Shown piece after piece: positions 45,601 to 57,603 of a DNA stretch of 64,000 bases. Position 1 is the stretch's first letter, and each line of letters starts with the position of its first letter. The position numbers and the translations under genes were made by a program. Below the pieces are notes generated by a model. It did not search any database, had not been told where the DNA came from, and saw only the letters and a list, made by a program, of their open reading frames with translations. This stretch comes from Rhynchonema sp. JSB1_4. Lineage: Eukaryota; Nematoda; Chromadorea; Monhysterida; Xyalidae. The stretch lies in NCBI GenBank assembly GCA_030248065.1, contig JASAMV010002279.1:1-64000 (forward strand), given 5' to 3'.

Positions 45601-48600
45601 TAATAAAACAACATTTCCCATTTTTGCAGCTGCAATTCTCGACGGTGTCTGGTACGACCACGGCGCGTCTACTGGCTCCGCTGGCGTCAGCACCCGGCAG
45701 CACTGCCACACAACCTTCGGGAACGTTATTGGTCGATTCATTGCTCATTGCCTCGCCGCCACAAAGGAATGCTAATAATAATGGTTGGGGTGTTGTTTGA
45801 TGTCCAGTTTTTGTTCGGTTTCCCATTACCCAGGCAAGGACGAAGACCTTGTCCTTATGTATTCGGCTAAAAGCCATTCCGCTGTGAAACAGTGGTGTAG
45901 CTACCCAGGCGGGGCAACTACTGTACCACCAAAAATGTGGGGCGGCAACCTACCTACTGTACCGGCCGAGCTAGGGGGGGAGACAAAAATGTTTAGGTCT
46001 AAATATTGATGAAAATGTACTCTAAAACGCTAATTTCGCGCCTACCTACTGTACCAACATGGAGCGTCAACCTACCTACCTACTGTACCTAGCCCCCCCC
46101 CCCAGCTACACCAGTGCTGTGAAGCATCAACCCCCAATGACTTGACTAGGGTAGTTCTTTGAGTTGATGGAAAAGCGCCACTCATGTTTCCAAGGATGTT
46201 TTGTTGTATCGTGCTTAAATTTTTTTCGCGAGAAAACTCATTATTGCCTCTTGGTCAGGGGAGAGGGAAGTGCCACGGCACATAAGCTTAATAAAAAACA
46301 CTGCCATCCCATTTTGCAGCCTCTGGGGGGACGATGTCAGGCACGGTGCGCGCGATGATGATCGACCGTGGCCTGGACATACCCGATACGAAACCGAGCA
46401 ATCTCAAATCGTTGCATGGAAATCGAGCCGCCCGCGACTCGCGGATACAACAGAAACAACAACTGCATGCCTGTGAGATTGGGTTTTCTGTTTGTATTCT
46501 TGTTCGGTTTAAAATTTTTTGTTCAGCACAAGTTTATACTAGCTGCGATACAAGCATGTTAATTTTCGATGCTGATGAGTGAGAATAAAGGAGTTTACAA
46601 AAAATATCTTTTTGAAAAAGGTTCACCATCGACTTTCCCTGCGAAGAGGCCGTCAGAAGGAGAGCACATGCCATTTAATTGTTATTTTTTCGCTTCACGA
46701 ACTTCCTCGCAGTTTGCGACACGTTTCATTGTCTACTTTATTGCAGTGCACCACCAACAAGCGAACAAGACGCATTACCCCGAGATACTGCCTGGTGCAC
46801 CGCTGGATACGGGTGGTCCGGTTGGACTACCAATCGGCACCGTCCACAGCGATGCCGTCGACCCACATAGTGCACTTGCCCCGATCGAGGGCGAGAGTGA
46901 TGACGACATATACATCGATACCAGAGATTTGTGCCATCGCATAGCCTATGAACTCAAACAGCACGGCATTCCACAGGCCGTATTTGCCGATAAGATATTG
47001 GGAAGGTGCGTCGAATGTTGTTTGTTTTCTTTTAGTTTTTTTTGGAACTTGTTGGGTGCTAATTAATCAATGTAAAATTAGTTAAATTCACATTTAGCGC
47101 AGATTAATCAAGTTTGAATGATATGGTAACCCGAAGTGACCACTGCTTCTCTCACGTGAGGGCGCGGTCACAAGTGTTAGATGACCCGCTGCTCCCCCAA
47201 CCATGCACGTCAACTTTTGTGGTTTGGTTACCGATCCTTGGTTTTCTTTTGAAGCCTTTTTCATGGATTCAATGGGCAGAGTAACATTGAGTATCCAGCA
47301 CCTGTATACCGTTTGAATGAAACATTTTGGTTTGCTCGCATGTGTTGAAAAGCATTTTTGGCACAAGTGATTGATTTTTATCGAGCATTCAGCAATCAAA
47401 TGGACATTGGCATGGGAGCAGTTGGTCACAAACAAAAAGAAACGAACCGATAACTCGTGATCCCATTTTATGACACGCCAATTTGATTACGAAAATTTTG
47501 TCCACTTCAGAAGTCAAGGCACACTTTCGGACCTACTTCGCAACCCCAAACCGTGGAACAAGCTCAAATCGGGACGCGAAACATTTAGAAGAATGTACAA
47601 CTGGCTGAAAATGCCTCTTGGACAACGATTAAATGTACTGGATTTGTCTGCAAACGCAACAGGTGCGTGAGAAGAAGTTGAGCTAATGTTTTTACGCAGG
47701 CAGTGGTGTCGTCAGGGGGCCCCCTGGTATGGGAATGGGAATTTTTGGAAAGCGGGTATGGGAAATTTTTTCTCTTTTGGAACCAGCGTTCCATTTCTCT
47801 CTTTTGGAACCAGCACCTCTAAGAAATGACTTTTTGACCCCGAGAAGTACCAAAATTGACCATTTTTCGCCTAACAACATAAAAAATCAGTTGCTATCGC
47901 AAGAAAACCCTGTTTTAATCACAAACCAATTTTTGGTACCTTTGGAACATTTTTGAGGTCACTTTTTCAGATATCCCCTCTAATATAGGAAATTTTAGGA
48001 TTTTTGCAGAAACACCCCTGGTGTCGGAACTTTTTGATTTTTGGGGCATGTAAGGGAAATTTCCCGAAAATTTGGCTGGATGTGGGAAACGACACCGCTG
48101 TACGCAGGAATGACCTGGCAAGTTTCAACCAGTCTGTAGTTGAAATTATTTGGCCTTTTGTCAAATTTCCAATGATGCTGTCCCAAATTCGACTGTATTA
48201 ATTTGAAAAATGTTGCTTATAATCGGGGTCGTTCCATCTGAATACTGTACAACAAGGTGCTTTTCGGTGCCCCTTCAGTGGGATTCTCACAGACGGCCTG
48301 GCGGTGCACCAGGACATCGTCAATGACCCAATTAAAAGGGTTTCGATGACACGTTATATTTTGCAGTGGATAGTGACGGTCAACACGCGTCACCCAGCAA
48401 GCCATCATCAGCCAATACGAGCACGTCGAATGCCGCTGACGTCACGATTGATATTGAGCAGGAGGATGACATACAATTGGAGGATAAACATGGACAGGCG
48501 TTGAAGGACATTGTCGCCAATGCGCATGCGCTTGCACAGTCCGAATATGAACAGAGTAAGCATTTTAAATGATCAGTCCATTCGTCTTATCAATTTTTTC

Positions 48601-50508
48601 GTGAATTTTGTTGACGAAAAAATAGTAGGCCACGTGGTTTCACTTGATATGGCAGATTTGGTATATGAAGCACCGGCTTCCAAGGGCCAAAAAGTGTTCA
48701 AATTCATACTCAGACAGGTGATGCACCTGGGCATGCCTGGGCATTTGACCGACGACAACGAAAGTTGACCGTGTGATAGAATCCATGTTTGCAGCTTTAG
48801 TGACCCACAGTTGAGTTGAGTTGGATCGTGAATGGGCGAGTGATTTTTTAGAGCTTTACTCCTTCATACGATTTGAAAGCGCGAAGCGTCGCACCCAGCG
48901 CTTGAAACATCCATGACATGATGATGCCACGAAAGCAACCCCGACAAGACAATCAGATTTCTACAATAACTAAATTTAGTGCCGTTCGCATTGCCAGGCA
49001 CCAAACACGCGCCACAACGTCGTCGTTCGTCAACAGGCGCCGTCAGCCCCTCGTTATCGTCGGTGACTGACACGGAGGACCGGGATAGTCTGATGTTCGA
49101 TTCGCCTGATTCATCAAGGAAACGGACATTGGGAGATGACTCGGATCCGAACAAGTCGTCATCCTCCGCCGCAGCACATAAACGACAACGATTGGTGTTC
49201 ACCGATATACAGAAGAGAACCTTGCAGGTCGGTGGGAGGGGGATTTTGCCTATGACATTGGCTGGTTTCTTTCGATTTGGAAGTAACGCTGTCGGATAAG
49301 TTCACAGGCATGGTTTTTTTAACACAACAATGGTCGAAGACTTCTGATCAATTGTGAACTTGTCCATTGGCCAAATTCAGATCGATAGCCAAGAATTGTC
49401 TCGCTAGTCGACGTCCCCTTTCTTATTGGCTTGGCCACCGATCGGTTGTGCATTGGCATCCATTAAAACACAAACAATCACCCCCAGTATATACTTGCGG
49501 GCCGAAAAAAAAACGAAATAAACCGTGCAAGTGGCAACTTTGGACCTTGGCCTTTTCTTGCCAAAATTTCTCCAAAATAAGCATTTTCGGACCATGCCAT
49601 GGGTATGCTTAAGTGCTGGAAAAATATTTGAAAAAACTTTTTTTCAAAAATCTGTTTTGCGGAATAAAATACACGAGTATAACCGACAAGCGAGTAGTGT
49701 GTCGTGCAGGCCATCTTCAAAGAGACGCAACGTCCGAGTCGTGAGATGCAGCAAACGATCGCCGAACATCTCAAACTCGACCTATCGACCGTCGCCAATT
49801 TCTTCATGAACGCCCGGCGTCGGTCGCGCAACGGCAGTGTGCATGTGTTCGACACGCCCGCGCCCTATCAGATGGTTAGAGATGTTCTTGTTTTCCTTTT
49901 CATTTATTAGGGTGTTAAAGTAACTGCCTGTTTTCTGGATAGCGACATGCGTGCGGCACATTTGCTCACATTTTTTTTAGTTTTTCACTGGCTGTAGTTG
50001 TAGACGGGGTAGAACTATCTAGCCCCGACTCTTTTGCTGGTAGAAACATATTGGCAAACAACCATCAAAATGCATGCATAATGCAAAAAGTCGTGACTCA
50101 CGTACCAAACAAGACACGTCGGATCCGTTCAGATGCTTTGTTACCGGTACCGATTTGTCTGTTCCATAAGCCCTGGACACAAGTGTTTTTGCACATTTTC
50201 GTTAAGAGGGGGGGAAAAACAAATTAGAAAAAATTTCAAAATTTACTCCACCTTACTACCACACACAAAATTTTTCACACACCACAAAAATATAGATACA
50301 ACAAAATGTTTTTTTTTAAAACATTCAAAAAAAAACAAATCTAATAAACACAAAAAAAACACCCACTCTATATTTATATAAAATTTTTTTTTTTTTTCTT
50401 TTTTTTTTTTTAAAAAATTTTTAATAATAAAAACTTTTTTTATACGTTCATACGAAAAAAAACAAACACAAACCAACACATATACAACTATTTCATTCTT
50501 TCTCTTTT

Positions 50509-50545
<37 letters not shown>

Positions 50546-52337
50546 CTTTATTACTTTCTATCAATAAAAATAAAAAAAACAAAAAAACAATAAAATCTTT
50601 TTTTCTACTACTAATCTAAAACCACATACATTTATAAATACATATATATATTACATACACATATACTACTATACATATATACATAATATTTTATTTATTT
50701 TATAACAAAAAACAAAAAAAAAAACATTTTAATAGGTCGTTGAGGAACCGTTGTACCGAAGAGCACATGTCTTTATACAGTTTGCGCAAAACATTTCGCT
50801 GTGCAGCAAAGCGGGCCTTGCATCAATTGGTCGAAAATGTTCACGCCGTCGTATCCTTGTGCAATCGCTCTCAAATTCACAGAAATACTCCAACTGATCA
50901 TTGGCAGGTGCGTCCAATCACGCCGCCTCCCGAGCCATCGCTGTCCAACCCAATGCACATGCGTCCACCCAAGGGACGACCACCCCGCACCCCTGCGTTG
51001 GTGCCACCCGTGGTGGGGACACAGCCGCCCAGACTCACTGTCGCCTCCGGGAGTATTGCGGATACGGTTGATCAGGTGCGTGCTGCTTCGAGGGGTGTTT
51101 TGGGATTTCTTTTATCTTTCCGCTGTTTTGTGGTTTGATATTCGTTTGTGGTTTACGCAATTACTCTCGTCGTGCAAGACCAGCAGCAAAATAGTTGACT
51201 TTGTTACCTAATGAGGAGTGGATGACGTATTTTTGTCATGCAACGGTCGGGTATGTGATTGTTTTGTTTTTTACGTACACGCACATTTGGATTGGGCTGG
51301 CTGGTTGTGTATGTTGCCGATGCCGATTCCCAGGGCAGGTGCACTTATTTTTTGGTGCGGTACTGTACCAAAATCAAAACTCGATCTTAGTTTCGGGTCT
51401 GTCTTGCTTCATATGACAGGGACAATTTCGGGTTATAAATGTTGTCTTATTTATGGCCTTCAGAATCCTCGTTCAAACATCACGAGCAAATCCATGAAGG
51501 TTCTTCGATAAAAAGTACGACGTGACAAAGGCCGATCCGCTGGCGATCATCAAGTTTGATGCCAATATTATTTTCTTCTGCCAGGTGGCTGCGGGTGCTT
51601 CGGCGTCAGCAAGCGGCCCCACGTCCGCCAACCATCAGCACAATCTCAACACGACAACGAGTGACACTGACAACGCCGATGTTTCATTCACGAATGTGCC
51701 TGACGCAACAAGGCAAGGCTCGATGTCGGTCTCGGACGACGATCCGTGTTCGTCGAAGGAGGATGACAATCGATTGCAGCAGCAGCACAATGCCGCTGGC
51801 ACGTGTGGCAACAAAATGGCACCCATACCGGCTGGCGTGAAGGCGAAACAGATGGCTGCGGCATTGCAGGTGGGTGGGAGATGGTTGACAAAATGTACAA
51901 TTTCGAAGGAATATCACTAAATAAAAAGCATGCCACGCGGCATTGGACTGAGTTAGGCCTGACCAGACAAAATTCCACGCCAAAATTGCGTCAGTCGTAG
52001 TAGAAAGTTTTCGTCAAAGTGTGCGAGCTGTGTGAACTAAGCATCTGTTGTGAAAGTGTCTCTCCACCCTAATAACAAGGATTGGATTGCTTGTCTGTGC
52101 GACCAAAGAGTCGACCTTTCCATCATAATTCCGCAACATACGATGTGTTTGTTATGCCATTTTCCAATGTTTCACCACACTTACGTACAGCCACACGTCT
52201 CCCCTCCGCACACCCGTTCGGGCCGTTGTGGTGTGCCAGTGATGTCATTGGGCGTGGAGCACAAACCGCCGCATCACAACAGCATCACCAACAACGAATC
52301 GAATGGCACTAAACCGAGCAGGGATCATCCATCCTGA
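39658..52337 (+). CDS. onecut: ONECUT-class CUT-homeodomain transcription factor
   Basis: This is a nuclear DNA-binding regulator; the family acts in neural and endodermal differentiation. Exons: 39658-39905, 42322-42392, 42609-42759, 42846-42951, 43281-43716, 44354-44772, 45630-45783, 46320-46472, 46747-47005, 47511-47662, 48367-48555, 48998-49227, 49710-49874, 50908-51075, 51585-51869, 52191-52337. All phases agree and give 1110 residues. The CUT domain is at about 637-712 (ITT-like [20 protein letters not shown], then [20 protein letters not shown]). The homeodomain is at about 839-900, with [16 protein letters not shown] and helix 3 [12 protein letters not shown], including the Phe-48/Met-50 pair that marks the ONECUT class. 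The N-terminal half is rich in Gln, Asn, His and Ser. The linker between the two domains is about 125 residues, far longer than in vertebrate ONECUT proteins (about 20). The start at 39658 is the first in-frame ATG and is the least certain point. Confidence 0.93.
40343..40710. mobile_element. hAT-like element, CAGTGGTGTAGC family, in the minisatellite
   Basis: It starts CAATGGTGTAGC, ends GTAGCTACACCACTG, and has duplication ACCTGATC at 40335-40342 and 40711-40718. It holds GGTACAGTAGGTAGGTTG repeats and the palindrome TCGCGCGCTGCGCGCGA at 40548-40564. Confidence 0.92.
40830..41270. mobile_element. hAT-like element, CACTGTAGTGGC family, in the minisatellite
   Basis: It is 441 bp with ends CACTGTAGTGGCTGG and TGCCACCACACTG and duplication ATACCAAA at 40822-40829 and 41271-41278. 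The interior has GGGTATCT[A/T]TCTCGAG units and a CGCGCGCTCCGCGCGC palindrome. Confidence 0.9.
41838..41955. repeat. GATGTCGGGTGTCGGGT tandem repeat
   Basis: Short imperfect repeats of GTCGGGT occur with TTTTTTTTCA spacers. Related stretches lie at about 39935-39955 and 44950-45150 in other onecut introns and at about 13600-13630 in Sin3. It is non-coding. Confidence 0.6.
43890..44290. repeat. Dispersed AAAAAACG/CGTTTTTT palindromic repeat in onecut intron 5
   Basis: This has the same layout as about 45240-45530 (intron 6) and, inverted, about 49500-49690 (intron 12): GAAAAAAACG and CGTTTTTTTC hairpins, an AACGCCT[A/G]TTTT core and a CGCAAGTAT end. It is non-coding. Confidence 0.6.
45890..46116. 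mobile_element. hAT-like element, CAGTGGTGTAGC family, in onecut intron 7
   Basis: It starts CAGTGGTGTAGCTACCC and ends AGCTACACCAGTG. Flanks CTGTGAAA (45882-45889) and CTGTGAAG (46117-46124) match at 7 of 8. The copy is short (227 bp), with the internal CGCGC palindrome half missing. Confidence 0.85.
47701..48100. mobile_element. hAT-like element, CAGTGGTGTCGTC family, in onecut intron 10
   Basis: It is 400 bp from CAGTGGTGTCGTC to GAAACGACACCGCTG, with 8-bp duplication TACGCAGG at 47693-47700 and 48101-48108. It has no coding capacity. Confidence 0.92.
50210..50735. repeat. Low-complexity A/T stretch in onecut intron 13
   Basis: It contains A-rich and T-rich blocks, a T run of about 40 near 50505-50545 and TATACATA alternation. 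There is no coding content. Confidence 0.8.
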
Positions 52338-52606
52338 TTGATTGATTGGCTGAATGTACAAACGGAATAATCACAAACAAAACGTACTACCTAATGATTG
52401 GGTGGTGAGCTGATATGGAGACGTGGTTGTTCGGCTGAACATGGGTTCAAAATTAAGCACCTGCCAAAAAGTCCTTTCCAAACGGCTTACCACCACAACG
52501 GATCAAGAGTGAAAGTGTCTGTTGCATTTTCTATATCCATTTCACGCTTATCGTTGTTATTGTGTGTCATGCTTCAGCTGAACACTGTGTACCTATGCAT
52601 CTGTGT

Positions 52607-52612
52607 AATAAA
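52607..52612 (+). terminator. Polyadenylation signal of onecut (proximal)
   Basis: AATAAA lies 270 nt after the onecut stop. Another AATAAA near 54135 could end a longer 3' UTR. Confidence 0.45.
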
Positions 52613-54500
52613 CTAATTTATATTGTTTGTTTGATAAACCCCCGTACTCCTACCTTGCTTGCTGCTATAATAGTTGTGTAGCGCTCGCCTACACCACGCA
52701 ATAACACTTGCTGAATGTGCTTCGAAACTAGTCAGTTCTATTTTCTCGCTGTTTTCACGTTCTAAAAATCATGCTTGTGCGATATTTCTGTATAATTGTT
52801 GTTGTTGTTGTTGTTGTGTACCCAGATCGCCGAACCATGATGTACGATAAATCCCCTTCGAATAACCAGGTCAAAGTGTCCTAAATTATTTTTATTATGA
52901 TTTATATTATTAATGTTTTGCGACGTTTGGAATATTGATGTGCTTTGGTTTCGAATTTTTGTACGCCTGAAGAATCTATGCATCTGATTATATTTGATGT
53001 GCTTTTGTGCCGTCTAAACTCGCAACTTTTATGCTTGAGAAAAATCGTGTTAGTTTGTGAATCCCACACGTGTCTCTGAAATTCGTCGTCCATATTCTGT
53101 ACATTAATTTTTATCTGACGGCCAGTATTATGGTATGCTTCAGCAAATACATGTAAAATACGCTCGAATGTTATTTTGTAAAGTACAACGTTTCTCGTGA
53201 AGCATCACCAAGCGAGCGTTTGTTCTGTGGTTTGAGATTACGTAGTGGACAGAAAGGCAAATTTGGCTCGGTGCTGAAAATCTCGATTTCGCTCATAATT
53301 GTTTCACTGACCGAACCAAAATTTGTCGTTTCTGCTCCATGCTTATCGCATTTTCACGATCGTGCATCACGGTGTGACTTTGAAGTTCCTTTCATTTGTA
53401 ATTTTCGTTTTCAAGAATGAACTTTGCAGCCACACTGTGTGTGTACGGTGTACAAATATTGTGTTTTGTCCGTTTCTCTCTTTCTCGCAACGTCTGCCAT
53501 CTATTTTTGTGTTCTTCTCGCTTTTCGACGAACTGAATCTTCTGCGATGTTTTTTTTCATTTTGTATATATTTTTTGCTCCTTTTATTCTACATTTCTAT
53601 TTTTGGCTGGCTTGAGTGAAAAGTTTTTTTGAGTAAATGTGGCAAGTTGTTTTTTAAAATTGATGTCCGATGGTACACAGCTTGTGTTTGGAAGTACCCA
53701 ACCTTCTGTAATAAGCCAGCGCTCTCTATCTGTACCCACTATTTCTCTTTGTTTCCGCGAGTGCCTTACAATATATACACACACCCAAACATGCATTGTA
53801 AGATCGGAAATCCGATTTTTCTCTCTGCTGTTTTTCCTTTTGTATGTTTTCCACTTTATTCTGTTCAAATTGTGTGTGCGTGTGTGTGTTTCACCTGAAA
53901 TTTCTCCATGGCGTATCAGCATGCTGCGTTTATGATACCCATAACCTTCTATCTTTAATTCGCTACAAACTGATGTTTCATGCGGTATTATTATAATGAT
54001 ATGGTGTTCGGTGGTTATATATATCAAATGAGTAATAAGTTCATATTGTTCGATATATTTATTTTTTGCCAGCATTAAGTGCGTATACACATTTTTATTA
54101 TTTTGGTTACCATTGAATTACATCGGTCTAATGCAATAAAGGAATGCTGATGCCTGTATCCAAAAACGAGCTTGGATGGTTCTGGACTACATACGTTGAG
54201 CATTTGTGGCGGACCGAATTGTAATAATGAACTTCGGAATCAGTAAAGCTTTGCACAAAAGAGCCCCTAGTTGCAGACTTAATATTTTGAACAATAATCC
54301 GGTTCGATCTGGATTTCATGAAGCATACAGAATTTGATCTGGGTTTGGTCACGGTTTTGTATCCATTTTTGCATAAAAAATAATCAAAAGAGCGAGGCCG
54401 CGTGGAGAGGAGCAGAAAAATAGGACAAAGACGATCTGATTTGGAAGAAAACGCAAGCTTGCATTATGCGGTCAACGTGAAAGCCCGCATGAGGCCGAAA
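52613..54500. other. Downstream of onecut: long 3' UTR or intergenic
   Basis: This is T-rich sequence with a (TTG)6 run near 52797-52815 and GTGTGTGTG near 53870-53890. No supported coding exon lies on either strand. Confidence 0.4.
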
Positions 54501-54504
54501 CGAA

Positions 54505-54511
54505 TATAAAT
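54505..54511 (+). promoter_or_regulatory. TATA box of the small secreted peptide gene
   Basis: TATAAAT lies about 95 nt upstream of the ATG at 54602, a usual distance for a TATA promoter plus a short 5' UTR. Confidence 0.55.
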
Positions 54512-54601
54512 GCAGGCGCTTTTCGAAGCCACACTTCATGCAGTCTGCAGCGCTGCTGACTTTCTCACGCACGAAACCCCTCTGCCGCCCCCGCCACCAA
54601 C

Positions 54602-54941
54602 ATGCACCCTAAAACCGTGGTAGTTGTTTGCCTGATTGTCGCCTTGTTAACGCAGGGTGTGCTGTGCTTCTTCGGAATTGAGCAGAAACCAGAATTGATT
54701 GCAAAATGCAAGAACGATTGTCGGGCGCAGAATAAATGCTTCCTGTTCTTTTCGGCAAGAAGCCTATCGTGCAAATGTCGAATATGTGAGTTCTTTTTGA
54801 TTTCTGAAGGAAAATATTCAATTGCGATCTCGGCAGGCCAATGTCTTCAATTTTTGTGATAATTTTCTTTCAGGCGACCTGAACAACACTGATGGCGGTT
54901 TTCGCACGAAGAGGGAGTTCGTCTGGGGTCGGAACACATGA
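54602..54941 (+). CDS. Small secreted Cys-rich peptide, CS-alpha-beta (defensin-like) pattern
   Basis: Exons 54602-54785 and 54874-54941 join across a GTGAGT...TTTCAG intron to give 83 residues. Residues 1-22 are a clear signal peptide (Lys then a hydrophobic run, ending near QGVLC). The remainder has a CxxxC pair (AKCKNDC), then NKC, then a CxC pair (SCKCRIC). CxxxC followed by CxC is the signature of the CS-alpha-beta fold of invertebrate defensins. One extra Cys and the exact spacing (x5 and x10) differ from classical insect defensins. The tail contains RTKR, a possible furin site, before a short C-terminal octapeptide. A role in immunity is an inference; a neuropeptide-like or other secreted factor is possible. 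A TATA box and an AATAAA (55190) bound the gene. Confidence 0.75.
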
Positions 54942-55615
54942 GTTTTTAATCTGACTTATTTTGGTCTAATTCGTTATTGTTGTTATCGTTGTTATTGTTC
55001 ATTTAGGCTCCGGCTCCACCAACGACAGATATCCCGTCTCAAACACGAGTCGCCACTAAATGACACATTTTGATAGCGTGTCCGCGTGCCTTGTTGACAG
55101 ACCGCTTATTTATCAAAATTCTTCGGTTGCTTCATTTGGTGCGTGATTTGAAGTGATAACCTAGATATCTCTGATGTTTTCTTCGCAAAAATAAAATATG
55201 ATGTCATATAAATTCTGTAAATCGGTGCACGTATTGGACTCAAACGTTATTTATTTCACGCGGCCAACAAAACAGGGGACTAAGGAACCAAAGATTCAAG
55301 CCACCGGATAAAACATGAACATGACCACCGAAGCGACACGCACATTTTTGAAATCAAGCACTACGTGTCCGCTTTCAAAACCACAGGCCTTGGTCATCTG
55401 GTCACCTTGACAAAACAGGTGCAAGCTGGGTGCATTCGCACAGCATGCACTTTATTACCATGGCAACTCAGCTGCTTATGAACATGTGTGTGACGAAACC
55501 ACTTTTCAATCCGGCCAAATAATATTCTTCAATGTAAATCTGAATTAATCAACAAAGTATAAGAACAAAATATACAATTGTGTAACCCATGAATCAACGG
55601 GCAAAATAGATCGCG
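54942..55615. other. 3' UTR of the peptide gene and spacer to TMEM216
   Basis: AATAAA at 55190-55195 is the probable end of the peptide gene. The rest, up to the TMEM216 ATG, shows no further gene. Confidence 0.45.
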
Positions 55616-56895
55616 ATGCCGCAGCCAAGTGAGTCGTTCTCGTGCATTTCTTGATAAACGGAGGAGTGTTGATTGATGCCCTTCAATCGTGCTTGTCATT
55701 TTCAGTATACGGCGGTGCCGTGGTAAGTGCAAATGCATTAATACCTCTTCACGTTTTGCCTCAGTTTCTCCAGAGGCTGAAACTTCAAAAAAAATTAAAA
55801 TCGCATGTTTGTTCCAGAAATCTTCCCTTCCCTACCAACTGCTTCTATTGTGTGAGGCGTGGTACTTTTTAGCATTGGTGGTCGCTGAGGTGCTCATGTT
55901 CGTTTATAAATGTACGTTGAACGTTTCCTTTCCTGTTCATGTCTTTATGAAACCAAAAAGCTGCTTAAAGGTGTCTTTTGGAGTCTCGGGTGCATTCGCA
56001 CTGACGATAACCTGGCGCACGACCACGTCTGTGAACGGCCGCGACGTCCACTCGCACAATCAGACCCTGAACGCAAAGTCGCCTTTCCATTTCAGGGCAT
56101 CTACTACCGTATCCCACACGTAACGTTGTGGCCGACGTGCTTTTGTTCATCACGTTCGTGCTGATTGACGCTGTGAGAAATGTGTTCGGTTGGTTCGCTC
56201 GTGTTGCGACGAAAACACTTTGTTTTCACCGATGGAAAGTGTCAGACGCCCGGTACCACACTTCTTTATTAACCACACAGGAACAACTTTTCCGTTAGTC
56301 AACTTGAAGCTATCATCATATTAAATCTTGATATCCTTGATTTAAAAAAACACCAATTCCGGACCGCACTAGACGCGTGTAAAGCTAGCTGATATTTTGG
56401 TGAGAAGCGGCCTTAAGCCAGTCCTGAAACACTTGTGGATTGGATGGATAATGAATCCATTGATATTAGTCACAGAATCGCGTGGCAATTTAGATGAGCT
56501 GCGATATGAATTTGAACAAACGTGACTAAACTTCGGGTGCTTTTGAGACACCTTGCCTGCACTTGAGTTGACGCCTGCACGCCTCCATTGTGTATGAGTG
56601 TGACTGAACTGGCACTCTAGCCACGGGCTCAGCTGTTGAAAATGTACACCGATTGACTATTTTACGCACTCAAATGTCCCCCGTTGCAGCGCGTCGTGGC
56701 AATCTAACCGAATCGACCTCCAACGTCGCGCTATCGCTCGTGCTGACAGTCCCAGTCGTGGTCGGTTTGATCTACTTCATGGTCCTGCAAACGTACGTGC
56801 TCAGACTCGAACTGATTGCGTTCGGACTCCAACTTGTACTCGTTGTCCTGCAGTCGATATTCGCCGTAATCGCCGTCGCAACGTTTGCTAGATGA
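55616..56895 (+). CDS. TMEM216: TMEM216-like ciliary transition-zone membrane protein
   Basis: Exons 55616-55628, 55706-55722, 55818-55911, 56096-56188 and 56690-56895 join in frame to 140 residues (human TMEM216 is 145). The family is part of the MKS/tectonic complex at the transition zone of cilia. Matches to the family are strong: a SS.P.QLLLL start to helix 1, then VYKWHLLPYPTRNVVADV (human KGVLLPYPTANLVLDV), then VRNVFARRGNL and VLQTYVLRLELI (human LLQTYVLRLEVI). Four hydrophobic helices are visible, at about residues 16-37, 50-70, 85-107 and 112-136. The first two exons are tiny (13 and 17 nt) but keep phase and have good splice sites. TMEM80 is a close relative, but TMEM216 fits best. 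Confidence 0.88.
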
Positions 56896-57114
56896 TGTTT
56901 CATCATATTTCGTTTATGTGCTTGCTTGTTTTTCTATGTGCTGTTTTCTGTGTGTGTGACCGGTGGATGTCAAACTTGGTGTAATTTTGGATCGGTTTTC
57001 CATATCTGTGTTTCGACCCAACCACCACAATTGACATCGGTCTAATGCACGGTATGTTTGTTGATTCTTTCACAAAACAAAACATCCGAATTTTCCCGTG
57101 TTTTTTTTCACCAG

Positions 57115-57249
57115 GATTACGACAATGTTATTGTTGTGGATTTGATGAGATATAAGAGAAAAAAATGGGACGTTGATATCGATCAAGTTCTATACTTTTG
57201 GTTAGGTTGCATCTCCTGCGGCATGGAGATTAGAAAAGGCGGACAATAA
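57115..57249 (+). other. Candidate alternative 3' coding exon
   Basis: A T-run acceptor (TTTTCACCAG) precedes an open stretch (DYDNVIVVDLMRYKRKKWD ... ending in TAA) that runs straight into AATAAA at 57245-57250. It might be an alternative last exon of TMEM216, using a GTAATC donor inside its final exon, or just 3' UTR. No homology is recognised. Confidence 0.25.
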
Positions 57250-57250
57250 A
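57245..57250 (+). terminator. Polyadenylation signal of TMEM216
   Basis: AATAAA lies 350 nt after the TMEM216 stop. Confidence 0.45.
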
Positions 57251-57603
57251 AAAGTGCTTTGGTGAATTGTTGAGCCGCTTACACCCGAGAATTACACTCC
57301 CGATACACTCCCAATAGTACTGTGGCAACACCCAGATTGACCATCCCCATTACAATCCCAAGATAACAAGATTATGATTATCATATGATTATCCACGATG
57401 TGGAGTGGAGTCATAGACTCGAAACTCAACTGCGATTGAAAACTTACACATTTGCTTCCAGTTTCAATTAGACAAATGTATCTTCGTCAATTTTAATCAA
57501 TTTAAAAACTGCCTCACACATTGCCAAAAATTGAAACTGCACTCGAATATGCATTTACAATCGCAGTTAATTTTCGAGAATACGAGTGCTTCACAGTATC
57601 TTC

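Noticed and set aside
50740..50907. Possible extra onecut exon before 50908 (open frame of about 55 codons)
   Set aside because: No acceptor gives the right phase, both strands are equally open, and the join 49874 to 50908 is already in phase.
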